Source: Phocoena phocoena (lineage: Eukaryota > Chordata > Mammalia > Artiodactyla > Phocoenidae). From it: a stretch of 64,000 nucleotides of DNA. Positions 23,706 to 35,956 of this stretch are shown here, in pieces; the first letter of the stretch is position 1; every line of letters begins with the position of its first letter. The notes under the pieces are model-generated. The model saw only the letters and a list, made by a program, of their open reading frames with translations, was not told the DNA's origin and did not search any database. The translations under genes were made by a program, and so were the position numbers. The stretch lies in contig NC_089238.1 in NCBI RefSeq assembly GCF_963924675.1, positions 40,938,879 to 41,002,878 of the forward strand. Direction: 5' to 3'.

Positions 23706-23869
23706 CCAACCTCGCACTATAAAGCGCCCTGCCCCCAACCTGAATCTTGAAACTTTCTCCTTACTTCCCACGGTGCCTGCCCCAAACCTAGTGTCGAGAC
23801 ACTTGGAGCGACACAGAGACTCACCTCCTACTCCCAGAGAGAGCCCGACCCCGCCCTGAAGGCGTTGAC

Positions 23870-24260
23870 TGGCAAGCCACGCTCGGAGAGCCGCCAACCG
23901 CGTAGCCCGGCCCTCTCGAGTCCGCCCCTGTCCCGCCCCGTGGGCGGCCCGGATTTGTTTTGGCGTCAAGAGCGCGCTGTGATGACGCCACGACGCTGAC
24001 GCCTGAGGATGGCGGCGGCGGCGGCGGTGTCGGTGGTCGGGGCTGTGTCCGCGGCCCGGAGAGGGGCAGCACAGTCGCCCGGACGCCGAAGAGCCCGCCG
24101 CCCGCGCGAGGTGAGGCGGCCCGGCCAGGACTGACGGCCCCATGGGCGGGAGGGGCTGACGAGCTGCAGTCACGGTCGCTTCCTGGAGCACTGGGCCCGT
24201 CCCTGCCCAGCCCGGAGCCCTCGGCCTGTGCCCGCTGCGCCGGGGCCTAGGGGGAGTGGG
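23870..24260 (+). promoter_or_regulatory. PSKH1: PSKH1 CpG-island promoter
   Basis: CpG-rich block without a TATA box. It contains two CRE-like sites in inverted arrangement, TGGCGTCA at 23961-23968 and TGACGCCA at 23983-23990. A YY1-type GATGGCGGC follows at 24008-24016, a position usual just downstream of the start site in such promoters. Confidence 0.75.
23995..24110 (+). other. PSKH1: PSKH1 non-coding exon 1 (5' UTR)
   Basis: Ends at a strong donor (GCGCGAG|GTGAGG, GT at 24111). The exact start is not determinable. Assigned to PSKH1 because it is the only CpG island upstream on the same strand. Confidence 0.6.
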
Positions 24261-24649
24261 TAGCAGGCCAGGCGATGGCTGCTTGGGGTCCCTGGTGTCC
24301 GAGGCTTGACTGGCCTTGAAACATGCTGCTGCGCTGGGTAGCCCGTCCCTGAGGCCCCAAGGGCCAGGTGGACGTGGTCAGCTGTCCTGCCAGCTGTTCA
24401 ACCAGTCGACATCGGTCAGGGTGAACCAACCTGGTTGTCCTCACTACCTTCTCGTGTCTGGCACCTACTCCACACCTCCTCTTTTGCTACTGAACGACAG
24501 GGTCGGGGGCAGCTAGTCTCTTCCTTGTTCAGGCTGGGGAAAATCACACCTGAGTCCAGCTGGGTCGCCTGCTTTGTAAGCCAGTTATCCCTCTGCTTTT
24601 ATAAGGGGAAGCCCAGCTCCCCCACGCTCACTCCCTCTTCTGAAACTGT

Positions 24650-25180
24650 GAAGTGATAATTCCCACTTGAAAATCTGAGTAAGTCCTTCATTGCCTAAAA
24701 CTGGCTCCTTGGTGCCTGCAGGGTAAAGGCCAAACTTCATAGCAGGGCATTCAGGGCTCTTCATAATCTGGCATAACCCCGAAGTTAACACCTGGGCACT
24801 TCTGTCTCCTGCTTACATAGTTTGTTGTTGGAGGTATGTACATCTGCCGTTAGCTCTGTGTTTTAACACCCTTTTGCTTTAGATACGCAATTTTCTCACT
24901 TTGTACTACTCTTCTTTCCCCCACCCGCACCTCCACCCACCAGTTTAGAAAATTTACATCTGTCCTTTAAAATCCACCTTAGATTTAATTTCCTTGGAAA
25001 AGCCTCCCTTCATATGTAACCATTGACTCCTCTGTACTTCAATTCATGTGACTACTGTTGGAGTTTATTGTGTTGTGTCACCTGATGGTTGGCCTGGGGA
25101 TTGTGTCTTCTGTCTGCATATCAGTGTCTGGCTCTGTGCTTGGCATAAAGTAGGAGCTGAGTCAACTGTGATAGGTTACT
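24650..25180 (+). repeat. L2 LINE 3' fragment
   Basis: Diverged but shows L2 hallmarks in order: a TAAAGGCCAAACTTC-like segment, a CCTTGGAAAAGCCTCCCTTC segment, and a terminal region ending in GCATAAAGTAGGAGCTGAGT. Confidence 0.6.
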
Positions 25181-25429
25181 GATTTAAGAATGGATACAGA
25201 TTCAGCTATACTACTGAGCACATATCAGGGGCCAGGACCTGAGATGAGCACAGCAAATGCTAGTGTCCTGTTTGCACATTCACACGTATGCATGTGGTAG
25301 GTGGTGCAGCTTTGTCAACCTGATGATCTAAAATCTCTTAGTGTGGTTTTTCAAAATACAAATTCAAGAGTCTCATTTTCTGAGATTTTGATGCAGAATA
25401 TCTGGAATCTGGTAAGAATCTGTATTTTT

Positions 25430-25634
25430 TTTTTTTTTTTTGCGGTACGCAGGCCTCTCCCTGCTGTGGCCTCTCCCGTTGCGGAGCACAGGCTCCAGAC
25501 GCGCAGGCTCAGCGGCCATGGCTCACAGGCCCAGCCGCTCCGCGGCATGTGGGATCTTCCCGGAACGGGGCACGAACCCGTGTCCCCTGCATCGGCAGGC
25601 GGACTCTCAACCACTGCACCACCAGGGAAGCCCG
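25430..25634 (-). mobile_element. CHR-type SINE, young copy
   Basis: Full-length copy in reverse orientation, from oligo-T through GCGGTACGC to CACCACCAGGGAAGCCC. A perfect 14-bp target-site duplication GAATCTGTATTTTT lies at 25416-25429 and 25635-25648. This subfamily is the best indicator of a cetacean or close relative. Confidence 0.9.
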
Positions 25635-26343
25635 GAATCTGTATTTTTTAAAAACTCTCCAGGTGACTTTACTATGCTCCTTAGTCGAAAATCTTTGTCA
25701 TTACTCCAGGAAACTGTTGTGTCTTTGTCCAGTGGGAAGGGTCAGCTGTGCCTTGTAGCACACAACTGCTGTTGCAGTCTCATTTCCCATATCTTGGGGA
25801 GGCAGGATGATTTGGTGGTTAGAAGTATGGGGTTTAGAATAAGAAAGACTTTGATTCAGTTCTTGACTTTTATGAGATCTTGAAGTACTTTGAGTCCTAA
25901 TTTGCTCATCCCGTAATAGGAATAATCATGCCTACTTTATGTGGTTGCAGAGAGGAGTGAGAATGCATATAAGACGCTTAGCACAGTTGAAACTTAGGAA
26001 ATGGAAGCCACTGTTATTACTAATGGCTGTTCTTCCCAGAGTTTATCCCATGTCAAAAGGGGATCTCATCTTAGTAAGCCTGTTTGCTCTTCAGACTGAG
26101 TCTTGTGTAGGAAGCTACCTTATGTTATGTGATTTCCTTGAGGTAATTTCTGATCATCAGAGATAGCTCTGACAAAACTGCTTCTACTCAGGGCAGTTGC
26201 AGTTGGCTACTCCCCTAGAAAAGATGTGGATTGCTGACTCACTGGAGGGCGGGTTTGCTGAATAAGTATGTTGTCCAGGTCTAATTGCAATTCTTGTTAA
26301 GTTGTATAAATGACTTAAAGAAAGTGCAGCTTTCAGGAAACCT

Positions 26344-26471
26344 GTTTGCCTCTTACAATGAGCTAGAGCTGAGCCTCACTTGGAATGGAATACCCCAGAA
26401 GATCCTAGTTTGCCTCTTACACTGAGCTAGAGCTGAGCCTCACTTGGAATGGAATACCCCAGAAGATCCTA
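26344..26471 (+). repeat. 64-bp direct tandem duplication
   Basis: Two adjacent 64-bp copies (26344-26407 and 26408-26471) that differ at one base (AAT versus ACT within the unit). Not a known repeat family; probably a recent local duplication. Confidence 0.95.
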
Positions 26472-26600
26472 GTGTCTGTGAAATCTGAACTAGATACTGG
26501 GGTTCTCAATCACTCACAAGTTCATCGTTAAGTGAGCGAGACTTTGGTTTAGCCGTCTGTTTTTACTTTGTAAGTGTGAGCATGTTATTTGGGTAACTTT

Positions 26601-26806
26601 TTTTTTTTTTTTTTGCGGTACGCGGGCCTCTCACTGTTGTGGCCTCTCCCGTTGCGGAGCACAGGCTCCGGACGTGCAGGCCCAGCGGCCATGGCTCATG
26701 GGCCCAGCCGCTCCGTGGCATGTGGGATCTTCCCGGACCGGGGCACGAACCCGTGTCCCCTGCATCGGCAGGCAGACTCTCAACCACTGCGCCGCCAGGG
26801 AGGCCC
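26601..26806 (-). mobile_element. CHR-type SINE, young copy
   Basis: Same subfamily as the copy at 25430. Target-site duplication TATTTGGGTAACTTT (26586-26600) and TATTTGGGCAACTTT (26807-26821), one mismatch. Confidence 0.9.
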
Positions 26807-28078
26807 TATTTGGGCAACTTTGATCCTCTCCATTGCTTCCTAACTGTGTGATGTGAAGTGGCTATAGGTGTGCCAAAGTACTGACCCTTAAGCTTTGAGA
26901 TAGCTGAGAACAGCTGTCTCCATTGGCCCAGGGTGCACAGAGAAAAATTTGAGAAGTACAGCCCTGGAAGAAAGGAAACAATTCCGCTTGTTGAGAGCTG
27001 GAGAGAGACTTATTTATTTGAACTTTCTTTTCTTCCAGGAATCTTACTCAGTAAGTATTAAGCCAATTTGTATTGGCTAGGTCATCACTGAGCTAATTCT
27101 TGGTACAGCCCTCTGTTGCCATGGCATCTCATGTGATGCTAAAGTAGAAAAATGTGCTGTTTTCATTTGCTAGAGGAAAATTATCACAGAGGGACCCTTT
27201 CCAGGCTGCCAGCCTTGAAGTGGCCTCACAGGGCATCATAAGAGTAATGGATCAGGGGACACTTGGTGTGGAGCCATTTGGGCTGTAAGTTCCTTGAGAA
27301 CAGAGACTATAACTGCCTTCTTTTTGTCTGTCACAGCCCCTGGCAGAGTTCCTGGCCCACAGCAGGAGCTCAGTAAATATTTATGGGTTGAACTTTGGGA
27401 TTTTGGAAGGAGAACCCCAGGTACATTGCCAGAGGCTGTATTTCTGATGATGGGATGGGCAGTGGGTGGGATGTGTCAGATGGAGTTGAGGGTCAGGATA
27501 AAATGAGGAGGACACGACAAACTGTTGAACTCTCCTTCTCTCAGCCCTAAAGCAGGAGTCTCTGCTCACCAGTTATTACCGTGTAGAGCAGTGGTGCATA
27601 GAGTCTTTAAGAGGTGGAGTCCTGAGTTACTATATTCCAAAAAGAAGTTATAACAATTCTTATTATGAAATAGTGTTAAAAGTTAAAACATTACGGAAGT
27701 GAATAATGAACTGTGTCTTTAGACACAAACACTAATCATTTTTAAAATAATTTGGTGTATATTTGGTATAATAATTTGGTGTATATTCCCCCAGCTTTTT
27801 TTCTTACGTATTTACTAGTCTATACATTTCTACAATATGTATTTTTTAACTTTAAAAATATAATATGTGGTGATGACTTTAAAATATAGCAATAGCACAG
27901 AAGTATGTAATATGAGAAGTAAGAGTCTCCCTTCCTTCCACCTGTTCCCCCAACATTCCCATACCCTAGAGACAGTCACTGTTAACGGCTTCTCTTCTAC
28001 CTTTCCAGGATATTTTTTTCCCATGTATATGTCTATACCTTTTTAGAAATTTCTCATTAGACATATGCTTCACATACT

Positions 28079-28201
28079 CTTTTTTTTTTTTTTTTTTTGG
28101 CTGCAATACGCAGCATGCGGAACTACCCCGACCAGGGATTGAACCCCTGCCCCCCTGCAGTGGAAGCGCAGAGTTTAACCACTGGACCACTGGGGAAGTC
28201 C
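28079..28201 (-). mobile_element. tRNA-derived CHR-type SINE (short monomer)
   Basis: Oligo-T followed by the short SINE body in reverse, ending CACTGGGGAAGTCCC. Flanks share CTTCACA-type direct repeats near 28068 and 28202. Confidence 0.8.
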
Positions 28202-28544
28202 CTTCACAGACTGTTTTAAACTCCTTGGTACATCACAGATGTGGATACCAGTACAAAGCCACTCAAACTGACGGGTATCTTTCTTTCTTTGTCAATATAT
28301 ATGGATTTACCTCATTCATTTCAACAGCTGCAGAGCATTCCATTATGTGAATGTATCTTAGTTTATTTAATTATTTCCTTCCTGATAAATATTTGGGTTG
28401 TTTCAATTTTTTCATTATTATAAAGAATGGTCCCATGAGCTTTCTTTTGCAAATCTATCTTTGTGTACTTGTGGAAGTGGTTTTGTAGCATTATTTCTGA
28501 AAATGAAATTGCTGGGTCTTGTGTCAGTTTCCCTGTTTTAGTTT

Positions 28545-28917
28545 TCTAAATATTTATTTATTTATTTATCTTTGGCTGCATTGGGTCTTCGTTGCTGCAC
28601 GCGGGCTTTCTCTAGTTGTGGCAAGCAGGGGCTACTCTTCGTTGTGGTGTGTGAGCTTCTCATTGCGGTGGCTTCTCTTGTTGCGGTGCACGGGCTCTAG
28701 CTGCATGGGCTTCAGTAGTTGCAGCATGCAGGCTCAGTATTTGCAGCACACAGGCTCAGTAGTTGTGGCACGCGGGCTCTAGAGCTCAGGCTCAGTAGTT
28801 GTGGTGCATGGGCTTAGTTGCTCTGCAGCATGTGGGATCTTCCCGGACCAGGGCATGAACCCATGTCCCCTGCATTGGCAGGCAGATTCTTAGCCACTGC
28901 GCCACAAGGGAAGTCCC
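28545..28917 (-). mobile_element. CHR-type SINE, long form
   Basis: Long form with internal GTAGTTG(C/T)GGC-type repeats, TATTTATT-rich tail on the left and a tRNA-derived head on the right ending GCCACAAGGGAAGTCCC. Confidence 0.85.
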
Positions 28918-29452
28918 AGTTCTCCTGTTTCAGAAAGCAGAATCGTGTGGTTCCCCCTAAGGTTGCAGAGGTCCTTGTTTAGGGTTTTGTTTTGTTTTTT
29001 TTAATTTTACTGAAGTATAGTTGATTTACAGTGTTGTGTTTAATTTCTGCTGTACAGCAAAGTGACTCAGTTACACATATATATTCTTCATATTCTTTTC
29101 CATTATGATGTATCACAGGATATTGAATATAGTTCCCTGTGCTATACAGTAGGATCTTGTTGTTTATCCATTCTATATACAGTAGTTTGCATCTGCTAAT
29201 CCTAGACTCCCAATTCTTCCCTCCCCCCCGCCCCTTGGCAACCACAAATCCATTCTCTATATTTGTGAGTCTGTTTTTGTTTCGTAGATATGTTCACTTG
29301 TGTCGTATTTTAGATTCCACATATAAGTGATATCATACGGTATTTGTCTTTCTCTGACTTAACTTTGCTTAGTATGAGAATCTCTAGGTCCATCCATGTT
29401 GCTGCAAATGGCATTATTTCATTCTTTTTAATGGCTGAGTAATATTCCATTC

Positions 29453-29454
<2 letters not shown>

Positions 29455-29500
<46 letters not shown>
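29455..29500 (+). repeat. (CA)n microsatellite
   Basis: About 22 CA units inside the L1 fragment; likely polymorphic. Confidence 0.95.
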
Positions 29501-29791
29501 ATCTTTATCCATTCATCTGTTGATGGACATTTAGGTTGTTTCCATGTCTTGCCTGTTGTAAATAGTGCTGCTGTGAACATAAGGGTGCATGTATCTTTTT
29601 GAATTATAGTTTTTTCTGAGTATATGCCCAGGAGTGGGATTGCTGGATCATATGGCAACTCTATTTTTAGTTTCTTGAGGAACCTCCATACTGTTTTCCA
29701 TAGTGACTGCACCAATTTACATTCCTCCCAACAGTGTAAGAGAGTTTCCCTTTTCTCCACACCCTCTCCAGCATTTATTATTTGTCATGTT

Positions 29792-29995
29792 TTTTTTTTT
29801 TCTTGCGGTACGCGGGCCTCTCACTGTTGTGGCCTCTCCCGTCGCTGAGCACAGGCTTCGGAAGCGCAGGCTCAGCGGCCATGGCTTACGGGCCTAGCCG
29901 CTCCGCGGCATGTGGGATCTTCCTAGACCGGGGCACGAACCCGTGTCCCCTGCATCGGCAGGCGGACTCTCAACCACTGTGCCACCAGGAAAGCC
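29792..29995 (-). mobile_element. CHR-type SINE nested in L1
   Basis: Oligo-T, GCGGTACGC body and a CACCAGGAAAGCC head in reverse. It splits the L1 sequence, so it is younger than the L1. Confidence 0.88.
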
Positions 29996-30174
29996 GTGTC
30001 AATTTTTTAATGATGGCCATTCTGACTGGTGTGAGGTGGTATGTCACTGTCTTGATTTACATTTTTCTGGTAATTAGCGATGATGAGCATCTTCTCAAGT
30101 GCCTATCGGCCATTTGTATGTCTTTTCAGGAGAAATATCTATTTAGGTCTTCTAACCATTTTTCTTTCTTTTTA

Positions 30175-30536
30175 AAAAAATTATTTATTTTATTTGCTTT
30201 ATATTTATTTTTGGCTGTGTTGGGTCTTCGTTGCTGCACGCAGGCTTTCTCTAGTTGTGGTGGAGGGGGGGGCTACTCTTCGTTGTGGTGTGCCGGCTTC
30301 TCATTGCGGTGGCTTCTCTTGTTGTGGAGCATGGGCTCTAGGCATGCGGGCTTCAGTAGTTGTGGCACGTGGGCTTCAGTAGTTGTGGCTCACGGGCTCT
30401 AGAGTGCAGGCTCAGTAGTTGTGGCACATGGGCTTAGTTGCTCCGTGGCATGTGGGATCTTTGCGGACCAGGGCTCGAACCTGTGTCCCCTGCATTGGCA
30501 GGCGGATTCTTAACCACTGCACCACCAAGGAAGCCC
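30175..30536 (-). mobile_element. CHR-type SINE, long form, nested in L1
   Basis: Long-form SINE in reverse with a CTAACCATTTT target-site duplication on each side (about 30151 and 30536). L1 sequence resumes after it. Confidence 0.85.
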
Positions 30537-31685
30537 TAACCATTTTCCGATTGGTTTGTTTGTTTTTTTGTTATTGAATTGTAGGTGCTGATTGTATAAT
30601 TTGGAAATTAAGCCCATGTTGGTCCTATCATTTGCAAATATTTTCTCCCATTCCATAGGTTGTCTTTTTTATTTGTTTATGGTTTCCTTTACTGTGCAAA
30701 AGCTTATAAGTTTGATTAGGTCCCATTTGCTTATTTTTGATTTTATTTCTATTGACTTGGGAAACTGATCTAGGAAAACATTGGTACGATTTATGTCAGA
30801 GAATGTTTTGCCTGTGTTCTCTTCTAGGAGTTTTATGGTGTCTTGTCTCATATTTAAGTCTTTAAGCCATTTTGAGTTTATTTTTGTGTGTGACGTGAGG
30901 GTCAGGGGTTTTTATCTAAAGTGACAGACTTCTTTGCCTGCTATCCCTGCTTGCCTCGTGATGGTTAGAAGTGCTGTTTAGCAGTTACTTATTTCTGGGA
31001 TTCCTGAGAGATTACTGCCTACTTCATTTTGATAGACAGTCTTTCAAAACATGGGAGCAGAATATAGAGATCTTTGCAGGCAAAAGGTTGTGAAGCTTTG
31101 CCGTGGAGAACGGTCTTAGGAGGTGTTATTGGAGTGGGCTGGGTGCCTGCCTGGGAGGCATCCACAGACTTCTGTGGCCGGGAAAATTGTTTCAGGATCC
31201 ATCCCTGTCCTCTGCTCCTAGGCCTCTGGTCTCCCCACAGATGAGTCTGGCAGTTTATGGACAAACTTGCTTTGGAGTTCAGATAACAATCTGTAAGACC
31301 CAAATAGACCCGAGAACTCTGGCTTCCTTTGTTTTTGAGGACATTTATATAGGTGCCCAAAGAGCATGGCTTTGGTTTAACCACCAACCTGGCCTCTTCC
31401 TGCCACTTGAAAATTTCTGAGGTTCTGGGATTGTTGCCCTGCAGCAAAAAGAAGCCTGAGAACCAGCCCACCTTTCACTCAGTGTTAACAAACATTGAAT
31501 GCCTGCTTGGAGCTCAGCACTTGGTTGGGAGCCAGAGAATTCTAGAAACCTGAGAAGTGGCCCCTTCCCTCAAAAGGCTGACAACTCTAGTGATCAAAAG
31601 TAATCTAGAGTATAGCAGTGAGCAGTGTGACCCAGATTGTACGTGGAATGGAGGTTTCGGAACATACCCTTCAGAAAAGATCCTC

Positions 31686-32032
31686 GGGCTTCCCTGGTGG
31701 TGCAGTGGTTAAGAATCCACCTGCCAATGCAGGGGACATGGATTCGAGCCCTGGTCCAGGAAAATCCCACATGCCGTGGAGCAACTAAGCCTGTGTGCCA
31801 CAACTGCTGAACCTGAGCTCTAGAGCCCATGAGCCACAGCCACTGAGCCAGCGTGCTGCAACTACTGAAGCCCGTGAGCCTAGAGCCCGTGCTCCGCAAC
31901 AAGAGAAGCCACCGTAATGAGAAGCCTGCGCACCGCAACGAAGAGTAGCCCCTGCTTGCCACAACTAGAGAAAGCCCGTGCACAGCAATGAAGACCCAAC
32001 ACAACCAAAAATAAATTAAAAAAAAAAAAAAA
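31686..32032 (+). mobile_element. CHR-type SINE, long form, + strand
   Basis: The only clear + strand copy. It starts GGGCTTCCCTGGTGGTGCAG, has tRNA-like A and B boxes, and ends AATAAATTAAAA in a poly-A tail. AAGATCCTC occurs on both sides as the target-site duplication. Confidence 0.9.
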
Positions 32033-33334
32033 GATCCTCAGTGAAGGTTCGTTGATTCATCAGCTGAGTGGTATGAGGAAGGATTGAGACCTTGGCCTGG
32101 TGAGTCTGAGCTCAGCTAGGCCCCAGGCACTTCTGGAGTCTGGTTTGGTGGAAGGAGCTCTGGATGGAGAATGAGATTTTGGTTCGTTCTCGACTGTCAC
32201 TATCTGAGTGGCTTTGGACAAATTTCTACCTTTTTGGCATGTCATTTCTATAAAGTGTTAGCGAGGACAGTAGTGCTGAATGCTCACACCTACTGCTGCA
32301 CTCTGTCCAATATGCTTACCTTCTTTGAGGAGTGTTTTGGGTCAGGCTTGGAGTTGAAGGTGTGGAGGCCTACTCCAGAGAGTTCAATACTTTCTGTAAG
32401 ATGTGTTAGGATTGGTGTCACGAGACAGAATAGTGATTGTGAGAGGTGGCATAGCATGACCTTCCTGGGAGGTCGCTTCTCGAGGCTTTCCTCATTCACC
32501 CCCACCCTCGTCACTCTGCTAGGGGCATATACATGAGAGCTGAGGACAGGAAAACTTTGCCCTCTTCACAGAAGGAATTTTGCCAGCTGCTTCCCTTGTC
32601 CCTGTTTGCCTTTTCACCTAACTGATGTGAAAAGAGAATTTAACAGATGTGATTGGAGTGTGGAGCAGCTATGATCACCTGGAGGCCATCAGCAATTCCC
32701 CGCATCAGAGCTGGCACCTTCTTTCCTGCACTCTTGATCTGTAGTTGGGAAGGTGGAGTACCAGCATCAGCCTGTCTTTGAAGAGTTTCTAATTGGAACA
32801 AATATGAGAGAAACTGTGTCCCAGAAAGGAATAAGGAAGGTCAGAGAGGGATAATCTTTGGCTGTCTCACTGCTGACTTGAGATCCTTGCTTAGACTTTG
32901 TTTAAAGTGAAAAGTCAGCCCTTTTCTTTTGTAAACCTTAGTTTTTCTCATCAGGACCAGACTAGGTATGCACATCTAAACAAAAAGAGCCTGTGGGTAC
33001 ACCTGGAGACAGTTACTTATTTTGCAGATCTAGGGTAGTACCTCCTCCCCAGGAAGAAGTGACATCTGAGTAGCTGTGCTGCGTCACCCATGCAATTTGT
33101 CTTCTCTCTGAATGGTGGTAGATGTTGTTCACAGTGCGGTCTTGGGGATCAGGGCCTGTGTTCTGCCTCAGGAATCCTGGCCCAAGAGCTTTTTTTTCCT
33201 GAGCTGCAGCCCTTTACTGTATTAAGTCTTGTATTTTCCCTGAAGGAAGAGATGAGTCTGCAAAATTCCAAAGTCCACAGTTCTAATCTTTGGCCTCTGT
33301 GAAAAAGAACCTTGTTTCTAAATGCCTTTGTTTA

Positions 33335-33689
33335 TTATTTTTTTATAATTTATTAATTTATTTATTTTTGGCTGCATTGGGTCTTCGTTGCTGCGCGCAG
33401 GCTTTCTCTAGTTGGGGCGAGCGGGGGCTACTCTTGGTTGCGGTGCGCGGGCTTCTCATTGCGGTGGCTTCTCTTGTTTCGGAGCACGGGCTCTAGGTGC
33501 GTGGGCTTCAGTAGTTGTGACACGCAGGCTCAGTAGTTGTGGGTCGCGGGCTCTAGAGCACAGACTCAGTAGTTGTGGCATACGGGCTTAGTTGCTCTGC
33601 GGCATGTGGGATCTTCCTGGACCAGGGCTCGAACCCGTGTCCCCTGCATTGGCAGGTGGATTCTTAACCACTGCGCCACCAGGGAATCC
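33335..33689 (-). mobile_element. CHR-type SINE, long form
   Basis: Reverse copy flanked by a 17-bp duplication with one mismatch, CTAAATGCCTTTGTTTA (33318-33334) and CTAAATGCCTGTGTTTA (33690-33706). Confidence 0.9.
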
Positions 33690-34214
33690 CTAAATGCCTG
33701 TGTTTAAACATGATTTCCTAAGCTGCTATATGGGATCTCCTGGGCATTTGGGTGAAAACTGCAGCAAATCCTGAAGAGCCCATGTTGGTTGAGGAATCTT
33801 TTCCTCTTACGTGAGGAAAGATAAATCTCATTCTGCTGAGAGTCATACTGACATACTGATTAAAACCTAAGCCCTTAATCTTTGGTCTTTTTGTCTGATG
33901 GATTGGTAATCAAGGTCTTGTGTACATTTCAGAGGTGAGCTTTTTCCTTGGGAACATTGGTCAGTTATTGGTCAGTTATCACCACATTAGCCACATTGGT
34001 CAGTTATCACCATCTTGGATTCAGACTCTCACTCAGGGCCTCTGTGTGGGTTCTCTGTGACCCTCAAGGTGCCCCAGCAAAAACCTCCCTGGGTCTCCCT
34101 CTGCTGCCTTTCATGGGATCTTTTGCTGACTTTGAAACAGGTTGGGGGTGGGGGTTGGTGTTGCCCCTGGGCAGCCATGGAATCTCTGACCCTGGCCAGC
34201 TCTTTTCCTTCTTC

Positions 34215-34490
34215 TTTTTTGTTTTTAAATTAATTTTTATTGGAGTGTAGTTGATTTACAATGTTGTGTTAGTTTCTGGTGTACAGCAAAGTGAATCAGT
34301 TATACATATACATATATGCACTCTTTTTTAGATTCTGTTCCCATATCAGTCATTACAGGGTATTGAGTAGAGTTCCCTGTGCTATACAGTAGGTCCTTAT
34401 TATCTATTTTATATATAAAGCAGTGTGTATATGTCAACCCCAATCTCCCATTTTATCCCCCTCTTTCCCCCTTGGTTGATCAGATCTTTT
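34215..34490 (-). mobile_element. L1 LINE 3'-end fragment
   Basis: Reverse-orientation L1 3' UTR (TTGATTTACAATGTTGTGTTAG, cut short here in quoting sense, then the CAGTAGG segment). Only about 275 bp remain. Confidence 0.8.
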
Positions 34491-34739
34491 CAACCATTAG
34501 ATTCTACATCCAGCCACCCCACTGCAGCACTTCCACAACTGAACTCTTCCTACTGCTTCCCAAGCCTGTCCCTCCTGCTGCACTCCTGACCTTCTGCCCA
34601 GGAGCTGGAGTGAGGGACTGGAGTGCTGTCCTCTCCTCCCTTTCACCCCTATGTCCAGCCTCCAGTCCCTGTCACTTCTCCTGCTGACCTCTCTCCATTC
34701 CGCCACCCTGTCTGTGCTGCTACCTTCCTCACTGGCCCT

Positions 34740-35320
34740 TTCAGTCCACTTTGACCCTCCTCCAGTTCAGCCTTATACTTGTTTCTAAACACAGAGTCGC
34801 CTCTCCTTGTAAACCCTTTGGTAGCTTCCTTTCACCTCCCAGGAAGGTCCTGGCTCCTCGCTGTAACTTGGGCTGCTCTCCACAGCCTAGTTCCTGCTGC
34901 CCTTCCAACACTTCAGCCCCCAGTTCTGTCTTCACATCACCAGACTGCACATTCCCAGGCACGGGATGCTGCTCTGGGCCTCTGAGCCTTTGAGTGTGTC
35001 ATTCTCTCTGCCTGAAACAACATTCCCACCTTTCCTCACCTGCCTCATTCTTACTTCAAATTCAGCGTGGGGGTCGCTTCCTCCAGGAAGCTTTCCCTAA
35101 TCCCTGTGTCATTCTTGTGTCATTCATGTATCTACTATTGTTTCTCAAGCCTAACATTTACTTTGTTATATTGAAATTACCTATTTTGATGTTTTGCTCT
35201 TCATTTAGACAATGAGTTTATTGACCATGTTTTGCCTGTATTGGGTATGTTAAAATATACCTGCACTGGACTTCTTATTCATTCCTGTGTCGCTAGTAGA
35301 TGTTCAGTAAACGCTTGTTC
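34740..35320 (+). repeat. L2 LINE 3' fragment
   Basis: Contains the L2 segment TTCCTCCAGGAAGCTTTCCC and ends in a GTAAACGCTTGTTCTGA-like tail. Confidence 0.6.
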
Positions 35321-35652
35321 TGAGTTGATCATTTTATCCCCAATTCTGTATATCCTAATTAATGGGAAATTCTCAGCTCTTTTCTTTCACTCCTGGGGCC
35401 CTCAGATAGACTTAGAGAAGGGCAGGCTGGATAGAAGTGACCTCTGGAAAATGGTACTTCAGCACTTCAACTTGTCCAGGGCCCCACCAGCCACAAGGTA
35501 TTAATAGTTGGAACATCTTTGTCTGGAAAGCGAATGGGAAAGTCTCTTGGATTCTCATCCCATGGAAGAAGAGTGCCCCAATCCACAGCCTGAGTCTCAT
35601 CTGGATGAAGTTGTTAGTCTCCTTTCTGAGCTCAAGGCCCCCTCTGCCTCTT

Positions 35653-35956
35653 TTTTTTTTTTTTTTTTTTTTTGGCTGCACTGCGTCTTCTTTGCTGCGT
35701 GGGCTTTCTCTAGTTGCGGCAAGCAGGGACGACTATTCTATGTGGCGCACAGGCTTCTTGTTGTGGTGGCTTCTCTTGGTGTGGAGCACGGGCTCTAGGC
35801 GCGTGGACTCCAGTAGTTGTGGCACGCAGGCTCAGTAGTTGTGGCACACGGGCTTAGTTACTCCATGGCGTGTGGGATCTTCCCGGACCAGGACTCGAAC
35901 CCATGTCCCCTGCCTTGGCAGGTGGATTCTTAAGCACTGTGCCACCAGGGAAGTTC
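35653..35956 (-). mobile_element. CHR-type SINE, long form
   Basis: Oligo-T of over 20 bases, then the SINE body in reverse. Flanked by the duplication CCCCCTCTGCCTCTT on both sides. Confidence 0.88.

Larger units (their letters stand above)
28982..30920 (-). mobile_element. L1 LINE 3' fragment, interrupted
   Basis: Reverse-orientation L1 3' end and a piece of ORF2. Conceptual translation of the - strand over about 29428-29760 gives the L1 ORF2 C-terminal region ([12 protein letters not shown]). It contains an expanded CA microsatellite (29455-29500) and two nested SINEs (about 29792-29995 and 30175-30536). It is 5'-truncated and coding-dead. Confidence 0.85.

Noticed and set aside
29455..29500. 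Regular repeat as a CRISPR-like or other array
   Set aside because: It is a plain CA dinucleotide microsatellite in a mammalian L1.
31686..31770. tRNA-like head with B-box (GATTCGAGCC) as a functional tRNA gene
   Set aside because: It is the tRNA-derived head of a CHR SINE with a poly-A tail and target-site duplication. The same applies to the reverse copies elsewhere.
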